From the NCBI GenBank assembly GCA_944391545.1, contig CALXTZ010000024.1:1-15478 (forward strand): DNA of 15,478 bases, read 5' to 3'. The translations under genes and the position numbers were made by a program. This DNA comes from an uncultured Alphaproteobacteria bacterium (GTDB lineage Bacteria; Pseudomonadota; Alphaproteobacteria; CAAHEQ01; UBA3637). Below, piece by piece: positions 6,971 through 14,327 of this stretch; the stretch's first letter is position 1; each line of letters opens with the position of its first letter. Under the pieces are notes generated by a model, which was not told where the DNA came from, searched no databases, and worked only from the letters and a program-made list of their open reading frames with translations.

Positions 6971-7359
6971 ATTTCATTGTCAAGCATTGGCAGGGCGCTT
7001 ATTCGCTGCGGAAAAGTTTTTGGGTGAATTATGTGGCGCTTAATTTTATATTGAGCTTTGCATTTGCTTATTTTTTGCTTTTTTGGATTCGATCCGGGCA
7101 TACAACCGGATTGGAACGGTATTTAATGAATTATTATCTGATTTCGTTCGGTGTTTCTTTGTGGCAGGCAGTCGGTGTTTACCGTTCATCCGTGCGTTAT
7201 GAAAAGACAACCGGTAAAAAAGTGTTTCCGTGGATTGCCCGCATGCTGACATTATTTTCAACGGGACACGCTTTGTTGTCTTTTTTGATGATTCTGACGT
7301 TGTCTCCGGCCGCGCATCAGGAATTGATTACGCATCTGATGACGCTTGCAAATGTTTAA
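6967..7359 (+). CDS. Small three-TM membrane protein, last gene of the coupling cassette
   Basis: The 130-aa protein has three predicted membrane helices at about residues 22-43, 53-73 and 90-113. The short motif WQAVGVYRSSVRY after TM2 resembles the WQxxGxWRSAxxY motif of a widespread, uncharacterised family of small bacterial membrane proteins. It begins inside the stop codon of the SUKH gene (ATGA overlap), which suggests translational coupling and a shared transcript with the T4SS genes. Its 3' end overlaps the convergent 106-aa gene by 32 bases. I recognise no catalytic residue and assign no function; association with the coupling ATPase or the SUKH protein at the inner membrane is inferred from position only. 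Confidence 0.75.
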   Translation: MNFIVKHWQGAYSLRKSFWVNYVALNFILSFAFAYFLLFWIRSGHTTGLERYLMNYYLISFGVSLWQAVGVYRSSVRYEKTTGKKVFPWIARMLTLFSTGHALLSFLMILTLSPAAHQELITHLMTLANV

Positions 7360-7648
7360 GCGGCCGCGCCGAATTGCTTGAGTAGATCGTAACGGCAAGC
7401 AGTAATTTAAAATAAACCAAAAGATCTTTGGGAACGAGATCCGTCAGCTCTTGTCCCATGTCCAGATAGCTGTGAATGGTTTGAATCGGAATGTTTGCAA
7501 ATTGAGATAAATAGCTGTCCGGAATGCGGTATCGTTTTTGGTAGTCAATGACTTGAGTAAGAATCTGAAATTTAATAGCAAGTTCCGGAACGGGATTTTT
7601 TCGGGTTTTATTCTTCAACGTATGCGATTGTTCGGATTTTACCACCAT
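7328..7648 (-). CDS. Hypothetical protein, 106 aa, with strong translation signals
   Basis: I do not recognise this protein. It starts with a basic, hydrophilic tail (KSEQSHTLKNKTRKNP). A helical region follows (PELAIKFQILTQVIDYQKRY), then IPDSYLSQFANIPIQTIHSYLDM, whose spacing recalls a helix-turn-helix, and then a hydrophobic helix, KDLLVYFKLLLAVTIYS, that is too short and isolated to call a membrane protein with confidence. Support for a real gene comes from a near-perfect Shine-Dalgarno (AAAGGAGG at 7655-7662) six bases before the ATG and a near-consensus promoter upstream. Its last 32 bases overlap the convergent three-TM gene. It could be a small DNA-binding protein, but that is weak. 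Confidence 0.7.
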   Translation of the reverse strand: MVVKSEQSHTLKNKTRKNPVPELAIKFQILTQVIDYQKRYRIPDSYLSQFANIPIQTIHSYLDMGQELTDLVPKDLLVYFKLLLAVTIYSSNSARPLKHLQASSDA

Positions 7649-7725
7649 TAATATCCTCCTTTACGAAAGAGAAAAAGAGAAAAAGGATAAAAAATATGTA
7701 ATTTCATTTTAATTTCCATACAATA

Positions 7726-7754
7726 ATTATATGAAAATTAACATTACATTGCAA
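7726..7754 (-). promoter_or_regulatory. Predicted strong sigma70 promoter for the 106-aa gene
   Basis: On the minus strand TTGCAA (7749-7754) and TATAAT (7726-7731) are separated by exactly 17 bases. Transcription would start near 7719, giving an AT-rich leader of about 70 bases before the ATG at 7648. This is among the best promoter matches in the window. The intergenic stretch 7649-7806 holds no other clear feature. Confidence 0.65.
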
Positions 7755-7806
7755 GTTTTAAATGAATACGGAAATCAAAGGTACTTTTTAAAAAGGCAAA
7801 AGACCG

Positions 7807-8907
7807 TCATTTTTGGTGGATCCGCCCGCCGGGCATAGGAGCCGGCACGCCGGTTGTTGATGGGAATGAAATCGGCAGGTTAAACATTGTTCTGACAGCC
7901 AAAAAAGCAAATCCCTGTGCTTCGATATTCGACGTATTCCAGTGTAATTCCTCGCCGGTTAAGACATCGCCTTTTAATGATTGTTTTAATCCTTTGATAA
8001 TAGACGGGTTGAATGCCCCGCCGCCGATAACAATCCACGTTTTTGGATTTTCGGGCAGATAGGAAACGGCATCAGCGATGGATTGAACCGTTAATGCGGT
8101 TAAGGTTGCAGCTCCGTCAGCAACACTGGATCCATCAACATCCTGCATGAGGGGATCAAACTCATCTCTGTCTGCTGATTTTGGCGGTTTTTTGGCAAAA
8201 TATGGATGCGATATTAACTTACGCAAAAGCCGTTGGTCGACCATACCTTTCGCCGCCCACAATCCGTCAAAATCCATCTCGGCGCCCATGCGTGTTTGCA
8301 TCCATTGGTCAATTAAGATATTACCAGGGCCGACTTCAAAAGCAGCTAATTCACCATTGACGCCGATGTAAGATAACGATGTTAATCCGCCGATAGATAA
8401 AACAGCTAACGGTTTTTCCATATCGCGTGTCATCGCATCAAAAAAGGATGGAAAAATCGGGGCGCCTTGTCCGCCGGAAGCCAAGTCAGACTGATAAAAC
8501 CGGTTGACAACCGGGCGGCCGAATGTTTGCAGCATCGTATCCGCGTTGCCGATTTGAACGGACAGTTTTTGACTGGGACGGTTCAAAACAGTGTGACCCG
8601 GAAAAGCAATCACATCGATGTTCAGCGGATTTTTATCGGCCATATCCAGCAAAGCTTGAACTGTATCAATATGATGTTGTGTGACTTTGCGTTCGACTTC
8701 TTTTAAATGGCCGACGTCCAACTGACCCTTTTCACCCAAAACGGATTTAATGTCGGCGCGCAATTCTTCCGGATAAGGGCGCGAAATCGACATGTCATTT
8801 TCAAAAATATCGACCCCGTCCGTTTTGACCAAAGCGGCGTCTACACCGGTGATCGCTGTGTCGCTTTTTAGTCCGATTGCAACTAATGGGTGAAGTCCTT
8901 GTTCCAT
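7807..8907 (-). CDS. anmK: Anhydro-N-acetylmuramic acid kinase homologue with eroded signature motifs
   Basis: AnmK phosphorylates 1,6-anhydro-MurNAc from peptidoglycan turnover to MurNAc-6-phosphate in the cytoplasm. The 366-aa product covers the full family length. Preserved parts include DLASGGQGAPIFPSFF, VGPGNILIDQW, DFDGLWAAKG, HPYFAKKPPKS, VIGGGAFNP and IEAQGFAFLAVR. Key motifs are altered: the ATP loop MSGTSxDG is KSDTAITG (residues 14-21), the HGQT motif reads PGHT, DFR is RFY, NIGGIAN reads SIGGLTS, and DTGPGN is EVGPGN. It may be a kinase of changed specificity or inactive. I chose the ATG at 8907 because AAAAGGAG (8914-8921) sits six bases upstream and the family begins close to this point; an ATG 13 codons further upstream would add only a Lys/Gln-rich tail. 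It is divergent from mtaB with a 91-base gap. Family is certain, activity is not. Confidence 0.85.
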   Translation of the reverse strand: MEQGLHPLVAIGLKSDTAITGVDAALVKTDGVDIFENDMSISRPYPEELRADIKSVLGEKGQLDVGHLKEVERKVTQHHIDTVQALLDMADKNPLNIDVIAFPGHTVLNRPSQKLSVQIGNADTMLQTFGRPVVNRFYQSDLASGGQGAPIFPSFFDAMTRDMEKPLAVLSIGGLTSLSYIGVNGELAAFEVGPGNILIDQWMQTRMGAEMDFDGLWAAKGMVDQRLLRKLISHPYFAKKPPKSADRDEFDPLMQDVDGSSVADGAATLTALTVQSIADAVSYLPENPKTWIVIGGGAFNPSIIKGLKQSLKGDVLTGEELHWNTSNIEAQGFAFLAVRTMFNLPISFPSTTGVPAPMPGGRIHQK

Positions 8908-8913
8908 TTGTTT

Positions 8914-8921
8914 CTCCTTTT
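8914..8921 (-). promoter_or_regulatory. Ribosome binding site that decides the AnmK-like start
   Basis: The minus strand reads AAAAGGAG, six bases before ATG at 8907. It makes the upstream in-frame ATG at 8946 unlikely. A TATAAT on the minus strand at 8938-8943 overlaps that upstream ATG region and could be the -10 box of this gene, though no good -35 box accompanies it. That placement would also put the 8946 ATG at or before the transcript start. Confidence 0.55.
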
Positions 8922-8998
8922 GACTGTTTTTCTTTTTATTATACATGCTTTTTGATTAAAAACTAGACAAGATATGAAAAAAAAGGTAAAAAAGAAGC

Positions 8999-10198
8999 AT
9001 GAAAATAGTCACTTTTGGATGTCGAATCAATACATACGAGTCTGCCCGGATCAAAGAACTTGCATCGGGTTTGGACGACGTCATCTGCATCAACACATGT
9101 GCCGTGACGGCGGAAGCAGAACGGCAATGCCGCCAAACAATCCGGAAATTAAAAAAGGAAAATCCGGATAAACGGCTTTTCGTGACGGGATGTGCGGCGC
9201 AGCTTCACCCGGAGGTTTATGCGCGCATGCCGCAAGTCGATCGGGTGCTGGGCAATCGGGAAAAGTTGGATGTAAGGGCGTTGATGGCTTCTGACAAAGA
9301 AATGGTCGGGCCGGTTGATGGTGTGGCATTTGATATTCCGACGGTGACGGATTTTGAAGGCCGGACGCGGGCTTTTATTCAAGTTCAACAAGGATGTGAT
9401 CATCGATGTACGTTTTGTGTCGTCAATCAGGTGCGCGGTAAAAATAAGGGGTTGTTGCCGGAAGAGGTCATTCATGAAGCGCGTCGATTGGTTGAAAAAG
9501 GATATTCGGAGTTGGTCATTACCGGCATTGACGTGACCAGTTATCCGTATGGTTTTTCGGATTTAACTGAACGGGTGTTGAAAGAAGTGCCTGATTTAAA
9601 ACGGGTGCGCATGGGGTCGTTGGATCCGGCAGGTGTTGATGCAAAACTGATTTGGTTGTTCGGTCAATATGAACAATTGATGCCGCATGTTCATTTGTCC
9701 GTTCAATCGGGAGATAACTTGATTTTGAAACGGATGGGGCGTCGGCACACGCGGGAAGACGTGTTGCAGTTGGCGGCGGCGTTGCGTCAAGTTCGATCGG
9801 ATATTGTGTTGGGGGCTGATTTTATTACCGGTTTTCCGACAGAGACGGACGCGATGTTTCATCAAACGATGGATTTGGTACAGGCGGCAAATATTGAATT
9901 GTTGCATGTTTTTCCGTTTTCGGTGCGTCCGGGAACGCCGTCTGCCAAAATGCCGATGGTGCCTGTGGATGTGCGGCGTCAGCGGGCAAAAGAGTTGCGT
10001 GAAAAAGGACAAAAAATCCTGGATACTTATTTACGCACACAAATTGGTCAAACGGATACGGTTCTGGTAGAACAGGCCGGCAGCGGTTTCAATACGCACT
10101 ATATGAGAACAAGGGTGGATCAATCAATTGCGCCCGGAACGTTTGTTCGGGTTGTGAATAAGGAAGTGACAGATGGCGAGTTGGTGGCAGCGGTTTAA
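8999..10198 (+). CDS. mtaB: tRNA t6A37 methylthiotransferase MtaB
   Basis: MtaB converts N6-threonylcarbamoyladenosine at tRNA position 37 to its 2-methylthio form (ms2t6A), using S-adenosylmethionine and two iron-sulfur clusters. The 399-aa protein has the auxiliary-cluster cysteines C8, C34 and C65 in the N-terminal UPF0004 domain (FGCRINTYES, INTCAVT, VTGCAAQ). The radical-SAM motif CDHRCTFC has C133, C137 and C140, and VVNQVRG and ELVITGIDVTSY follow. HVHLSVQSGD and RMGRRHTRED are typical of the family. The C-terminal segment after about residue 345 is TRAM-like and short. Length and all metal ligands are normal. The start at 8999 lacks a strong Shine-Dalgarno but gives the expected N-terminus. 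The last 26 bases overlap ftsY, an arrangement familiar from alphaproteobacteria. Confidence 0.95.
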   Translation: MKIVTFGCRINTYESARIKELASGLDDVICINTCAVTAEAERQCRQTIRKLKKENPDKRLFVTGCAAQLHPEVYARMPQVDRVLGNREKLDVRALMASDKEMVGPVDGVAFDIPTVTDFEGRTRAFIQVQQGCDHRCTFCVVNQVRGKNKGLLPEEVIHEARRLVEKGYSELVITGIDVTSYPYGFSDLTERVLKEVPDLKRVRMGSLDPAGVDAKLIWLFGQYEQLMPHVHLSVQSGDNLILKRMGRRHTREDVLQLAAALRQVRSDIVLGADFITGFPTETDAMFHQTMDLVQAANIELLHVFPFSVRPGTPSAKMPMVPVDVRRQRAKELREKGQKILDTYLRTQIGQTDTVLVEQAGSGFNTHYMRTRVDQSIAPGTFVRVVNKEVTDGELVAAV

Positions 10199-11075
10199 AA
10201 AAGGGTTGGAAAAAACGTCGAGCCAAGTTTCACAGGCGTTGCGTTTTACGCATTTAGACGCCCAAACATTGGATGAATTGGAAGAAACATTCATTTTATC
10301 GGATATGGGGGTCCAAACCGCGATGCAATTACGGGCTTTGTTGGAAAGAAAGAAACCGCAAACGGAACAGGAAGCAAAAGAGTTGATTTTCGAGGAGTTG
10401 GTCAAAAGGATGGAACCGGTGGCCAAACCGCTGATCATCGATCGGGATAAAAAGCCGTTCGTCATTTTGATGGTCGGTGTGAACGGTGCCGGCAAAACGA
10501 CGACGATCGGTAAATTGGCGCAACAAATGAAAGAACAAGGCTTGAAAGTGGCTTTCGGTGCCGTTGATACGTTTCGAATGGCGGCGATAGAGCAATTACA
10601 GGCTTGGGGTCAAAAAACGGGGTGTCCCGTTTACGCCAAAGAACAGGGGGCTGATCCGGCCGGGACGGCTTATGATGCGTTGCAAGCAGCGCGTAAAAAC
10701 GCAGATGATGTGTTGTTTTTAGATACGGCCGGTCGGCTTCAAAATAAAAAAGAGTTAATGGAAGAATTGCGTAAAATCATTCGGGTTATCCGAAAAATTG
10801 ATTCGACTGCGCCGCATGCAGTTTTGTTGACGTTGGATGCGACGGTCGGGCAAAATGCCATTTCGCAAACGGTGGCCTTTAAAGAGATGACCGATGTGAC
10901 CGGAATTGTCATGACAAAGTTGGACGGGACAGCCAAGGGCGGTATTTTAGTGGCGTTGGCGGATCAGTTTCGTATGCCGATTCATTACGTCGGTGTCGGG
11001 GAAAGCAAAGAGGATTTGCATGATTTTACGGCCCGTGATTATGCGGCCGGATTGTTAGGGATGGATCATGAATAA
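10173..11075 (+). CDS. ftsY: Signal recognition particle receptor FtsY
   Basis: FtsY is the SRP receptor GTPase that docks ribosome-nascent-chain complexes with Ffh at the inner membrane and passes them to SecYEG. The 300-aa protein has the helical N domain (about 1-90, with LDELEETFILSDMGVQTA) and a G domain. The G domain has GVNGAGKTTT (G1, 102-111), GAVDTFRMAAIEQL (insertion box region, 129-142), DTAGR (G3, 184-188), TKLDGTAKGG (G4, 248-257) and VGVGE (closing loop). There is no long acidic A domain, as in many alphaproteobacteria; the amphipathic start MASWWQRFKKGLEK may serve as the membrane anchor. AGGAAG at 10161-10166 is six bases before the ATG, inside the mtaB coding region. The gene overlaps the next by eight bases. 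Confidence 0.97.
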   Translation: MASWWQRFKKGLEKTSSQVSQALRFTHLDAQTLDELEETFILSDMGVQTAMQLRALLERKKPQTEQEAKELIFEELVKRMEPVAKPLIIDRDKKPFVILMVGVNGAGKTTTIGKLAQQMKEQGLKVAFGAVDTFRMAAIEQLQAWGQKTGCPVYAKEQGADPAGTAYDALQAARKNADDVLFLDTAGRLQNKKELMEELRKIIRVIRKIDSTAPHAVLLTLDATVGQNAISQTVAFKEMTDVTGIVMTKLDGTAKGGILVALADQFRMPIHYVGVGESKEDLHDFTARDYAAGLLGMDHE

Positions 11076-13860
11076 AATCAGGCGTCTTTTTGAAAATCTT
11101 GTTTCGTTGAGTTCAGAGCAAATTGTTTTGATGGGGTTGCTCGGAATGGCGGCTTTTTTGCATGCGGTCAGTATTGTCTGGTTGGACAGTGCAGCCACAG
11201 CGCTTTATTTGGGAACCTACGGTCGACTGGACTTAAGCTTTTTATTCATTGCAGCTGCGTTGTTTTTGAGTATTGCCGGTTTCTTTTCCGTCTCCGTTGA
11301 GCGACGCTTCGGCAAAGGATTGTTGATTTTCATCGTTCTGGCGGCAGCGCTTCAATCGGGATTGTTGTATGCGCTTTATGAAGGATGGAAGCCGTCGTTG
11401 GATTTGCTGTTTTCTTTGAAATTTGCATACGGTTTGTTATTGAAAGTCGGATTTTGGGGACTGGCTTTTCGCTTTTTGGTTTTAGACTTGCAGTCTAAAA
11501 AATTCTTGTGTATCGTCTTGGCGGATTTTTTGGGAACGGCAATCGGCGGTTTTAGCTTGCCGCTTTTGCTTCAAGTGGCCGATATGCCCATGATGGTGCT
11601 GGCCAATATTCTGTTGGGTGTTTTTCTGTTCGTCTTGTTCCGGTTGATTTTCCATTTCGAGAAAAAGACACCCCAAGAAACGCTTCGTAAAAACGGTGGC
11701 GTGGATGAACCGGCTCAATTAAATCTGATGTTTTTAATTTATTGCGCTTCGTTTTTGTATGCCGCCGTTCGGTGCTTCGTTGATTATACGCTGTGTATTG
11801 AACTGATTGAAAACGGAAAATATACGTTGGATATCGGCCGAATAATGGGTGTGCTCTGGGGGACGGTCGGGGCTCTGTCCGTTGTCGGAATGGGTGCGTT
11901 GTACCGAATCCGAAACGGCTTTAATATTTTGCATGGGATGACGGTTTTGGCTTTGCTGCCGGTTGTCACTTATTTAGGATGGTTAGCGGGTCTGGTATGG
12001 ATTAACTATTTTGCCAAAGTCGTATTTGAGCTGGTGACATACTTCTGCGTCGGTTATTATTTCCGGATGATTCCGAGACCGTTGACACACGGCCACCGAT
12101 ATCGGTTAAAGGTTTTTCGGCTGGCTTTGTTGGAGCCGGTCGGATTCGGGTTTTCTGCTGTCGTTTTTTATTTCGCAGCGTTTTCAAAAGCATTCGGCGT
12201 GTTGGGCGTTTTATTGTCTTGTGCATTTGTGGCGACGTTGTGGTTGACGCATATCGAATATGCCCGCGTCTTGTTGTCGTCCTTTAAAACATTTCGTTGG
12301 CGCGGCGGCCGATTGTTGATCAGTACGCCGAAGGTGATTGCGTTCGTAACGGAAAAAGCCGGCAGCCCGCAGGCCGATGAAGCGATTTATTACTTACGTG
12401 TTTTAGAGGATGCCAAATACGCCGGTTATAAAAATTTCATCCGCCGGGCATTAAAACACAAAGATCCGCGCGTTCGGGTTTTCGCCCTTAACCGAATTGA
12501 AAAAAACAACATCGGCGGGTTGCGTAAAATCGTATCGGATTTGTTGGAAAAAGATACGGATTTAACGGTTCGCCAAACGGCTTTGCGCGTGATGTGCGCC
12601 ATGGGTGAAAAGTATGCGCAGGAAAAAGCGATTTTATATTTGGATGATCCGGATTTGAAAAAAGGTGCTTTGGTCGGTTTGTTGAAAGCCGGCGGAGAAG
12701 GCATTTTAATTGCATCGGAAGGCGTGAACAAGCTGGTTGCTTCCAAAGATCGGGCAGATCGGTTGCAGGCTGCCGAAATTTTGGAAGAAAGCGCGATCAA
12801 AGGATTTTACCGCTTGATTTTGTCTTTGATGAAAGACAAACAGGTTGACGTGCGTCGGGCGGCTTTATTGGCGGCGGGACGGATTCAACATCCGCTTTTG
12901 TTGCCGTCTGTTTTTAAGGCATTGGAGCGCATGGATTTGCGGGATGCGGCATTGGAAGCTTTAAAGGGATACGGGCCCAAGGCTTATCCTGTCATTGAAC
13001 AAACGCTGGTCAATGATCGAACTTCTTTGATGATTAAAAAAACATTGATTTCTTATTTGTGGATTTCCGAAGATTTAGATGCGCAAAAGGTTTTGTTGCA
13101 GGTTTTGCAGCGGGTACCGTTCATTGAACGCATGGATGTTTTACGCCATTTGCTGGATATGAATTTGGTCTGGTCGTCTCGGAAAAAGAAACGATGCTTA
13201 TTGCCGTTGATTGACAAGGATTTTCGTCAGGCCGTGATTGTTCTGTTGTTGGTTAAAGACTTTGCGTATGCGCCGATTCATGAAGCGGAAGAGGCTTTTC
13301 GGGATTTGCGCGACTCTTTGGAAAAGGAATTTTATCAAATTCGCAAGAGTTTATTCATTGAATTAAAGCTGCTTTATTCGTCAGCGTTGTTTCAACAGGC
13401 CGTGAATCTGTTGCTTCAATCACCGGATGCGTCGCTTGAACAGCGGGCGGCAGCGATGGGCATTATCGAAGATATTCTGCCCAAAAAGCTACGCAAGTTA
13501 AAAACAGTCTTAAGGGAAATGCCGATGGAAGAACGCATCGAAAAAATTCCGTCTCGGCCGCTTAAAAAGGGAAAGAGCTTAACGGAACAGTTGGCGTTTG
13601 TGATTTCAAAATCGTCTTATCGCAGTCCGTGGACGCGGGCGTGTGCGTTGATGTGTGTTCGGAAAATGGGAGATGTTTCGTTGCTGCCGTATGTGGTTGA
13701 TTTACTGAATGATCCCAATCCGTTGTTGCGACAAGGGGCTGTTTGGGCTTTGGGCCGGATGGGGCTGCGGCCGAAAGCATTACGGCCTTATTTGGAGCCT
13801 TTGAAAAAAGAACCTTATCCCGAAATTCGGGACACAATTGCTTCGGTTTTGAAAAGTTAG
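11068..13860 (+). CDS. Nucleotide-transporter/MFS-like membrane domain fused to HEAT repeats
   Basis: The 930-aa protein has about 10-12 hydrophobic helices up to roughly residue 400, with stretches such as LADFLGTAIGGFSLPLLLQVADM and MMVLANILLGVFLFVLF. These resemble the ATP/ADP translocase (NTT) branch of MFS-like carriers. Identification of this half is by general pattern, without a diagnostic motif. After the linker at about 395-430 the rest is alpha-helical repeats of HEAT type: HKDPRVRVFALNRI, DTDLTVRQTALRVM, DKQVDVRRAALLAAGRI and finally LLNDPNPLLRQGAVWALGRMG. HEAT solenoids bind proteins. NTT-like carrier plus HEAT, often with a cyclic-nucleotide-binding domain, occurs in other bacteria; here that last domain is the next gene. 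Substrate is unknown, and nucleotide exchange should not be assumed. Translation is probably coupled to ftsY through the 8-base overlap. Confidence 0.8.
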   Translation: MNKIRRLFENLVSLSSEQIVLMGLLGMAAFLHAVSIVWLDSAATALYLGTYGRLDLSFLFIAAALFLSIAGFFSVSVERRFGKGLLIFIVLAAALQSGLLYALYEGWKPSLDLLFSLKFAYGLLLKVGFWGLAFRFLVLDLQSKKFLCIVLADFLGTAIGGFSLPLLLQVADMPMMVLANILLGVFLFVLFRLIFHFEKKTPQETLRKNGGVDEPAQLNLMFLIYCASFLYAAVRCFVDYTLCIELIENGKYTLDIGRIMGVLWGTVGALSVVGMGALYRIRNGFNILHGMTVLALLPVVTYLGWLAGLVWINYFAKVVFELVTYFCVGYYFRMIPRPLTHGHRYRLKVFRLALLEPVGFGFSAVVFYFAAFSKAFGVLGVLLSCAFVATLWLTHIEYARVLLSSFKTFRWRGGRLLISTPKVIAFVTEKAGSPQADEAIYYLRVLEDAKYAGYKNFIRRALKHKDPRVRVFALNRIEKNNIGGLRKIVSDLLEKDTDLTVRQTALRVMCAMGEKYAQEKAILYLDDPDLKKGALVGLLKAGGEGILIASEGVNKLVASKDRADRLQAAEILEESAIKGFYRLILSLMKDKQVDVRRAALLAAGRIQHPLLLPSVFKALERMDLRDAALEALKGYGPKAYPVIEQTLVNDRTSLMIKKTLISYLWISEDLDAQKVLLQVLQRVPFIERMDVLRHLLDMNLVWSSRKKKRCLLPLIDKDFRQAVIVLLLVKDFAYAPIHEAEEAFRDLRDSLEKEFYQIRKSLFIELKLLYSSALFQQAVNLLLQSPDASLEQRAAAMGIIEDILPKKLRKLKTVLREMPMEERIEKIPSRPLKKGKSLTEQLAFVISKSSYRSPWTRACALMCVRKMGDVSLLPYVVDLLNDPNPLLRQGAVWALGRMGLRPKALRPYLEPLKKEPYPEIRDTIASVLKS

Positions 13861-13869
13861 GAGAAAGAA

Positions 13870-14292
13870 ATGCGGTTAACTTTAGAAAAAGTGCTTGTTT
13901 TAAAAAATATTCCCGCTTTTGAACACGTATCGGAATCGGCGTTAAGCGATTTTATTTATGCTTGTGATGAAGTGGCCTATGCGGCCGGTAAAGAAATCGT
14001 CGCCAGCGGCAGCGTGAATGACAGTCTGTTCATCATCTTGCACGGCATGGTTCAAATCAAAGAGGGAGAAATCGTTGTCAGTGAGTTGGAAACACGCCAA
14101 ATGTTCGGTGAACTGACGGCGTTAAATCCGTCTGTCGTTGGGGTGTCCGTTTGCGCAAAAGAGGAAACAATTGCCCTTAAAATGAGCAGCGAACGATTGT
14201 ATGAAATTATGTCACTACACCCCAGCATTACAAAAGGAATTATAAAAGTGCTTGTGTCTCGGTTGCAATTATTGGATAATAGGCATATATAA
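13870..14292 (+). CDS. Stand-alone cyclic-nucleotide-binding-fold (CAP_ED) protein
   Basis: The 140-aa protein is a single cNMP-binding-type beta roll. It reads VLVLKNIPAFEHVSESALSDF, then VAYAAGKEIVASGSVNDSLFIILHGMVQI, then the phosphate-cassette start FGELTALN (near residue 79) and a C-terminal helix (LYEIMSLHPSITKGIIKVLVSRLQ). The conserved Arg of the R-[ST]-A part of the cassette is absent (GVSVCA), so cyclic-nucleotide binding is doubtful. There is no DNA-binding domain. It follows the HEAT-transporter gene after nine bases, with AGGAGAAAG as ribosome binding site. Because the same domain is found fused to NTT-HEAT proteins elsewhere, it probably forms a complex with the preceding product as a regulatory subunit (inference). 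Confidence 0.85.
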   Translation: MRLTLEKVLVLKNIPAFEHVSESALSDFIYACDEVAYAAGKEIVASGSVNDSLFIILHGMVQIKEGEIVVSELETRQMFGELTALNPSVVGVSVCAKEETIALKMSSERLYEIMSLHPSITKGIIKVLVSRLQLLDNRHI

Positions 14293-14315
14293 TTTTGAAA
14301 TCAGAGTCGTTTTGG

Positions 14316-14324
14316 AAAGGAAAG
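14316..14324 (+). promoter_or_regulatory. Ribosome binding site that decides the parvulin start
   Basis: AAAGGAAAG lies three bases before ATG 14328, with its AGGA core seven bases upstream of the ATG. A longer frame could begin at TTG 14295, two bases after the preceding stop, but it has no ribosome binding site of its own. Confidence 0.55.
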
Positions 14325-14327
14325 AAA

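Noticed and set aside
7784..7795. 12-base palindrome CTTTTTAAAAAG downstream of the AnmK-like gene as a terminator
   Set aside because: The stem is nearly all A-T with no loop, so it would not form a stable terminator hairpin.
8908..8946. Longer AnmK-like start at 8946
   Set aside because: The extra 13 residues are a Lys/Gln-rich tail not expected for the family, and the strong ribosome binding site is at the inner ATG.
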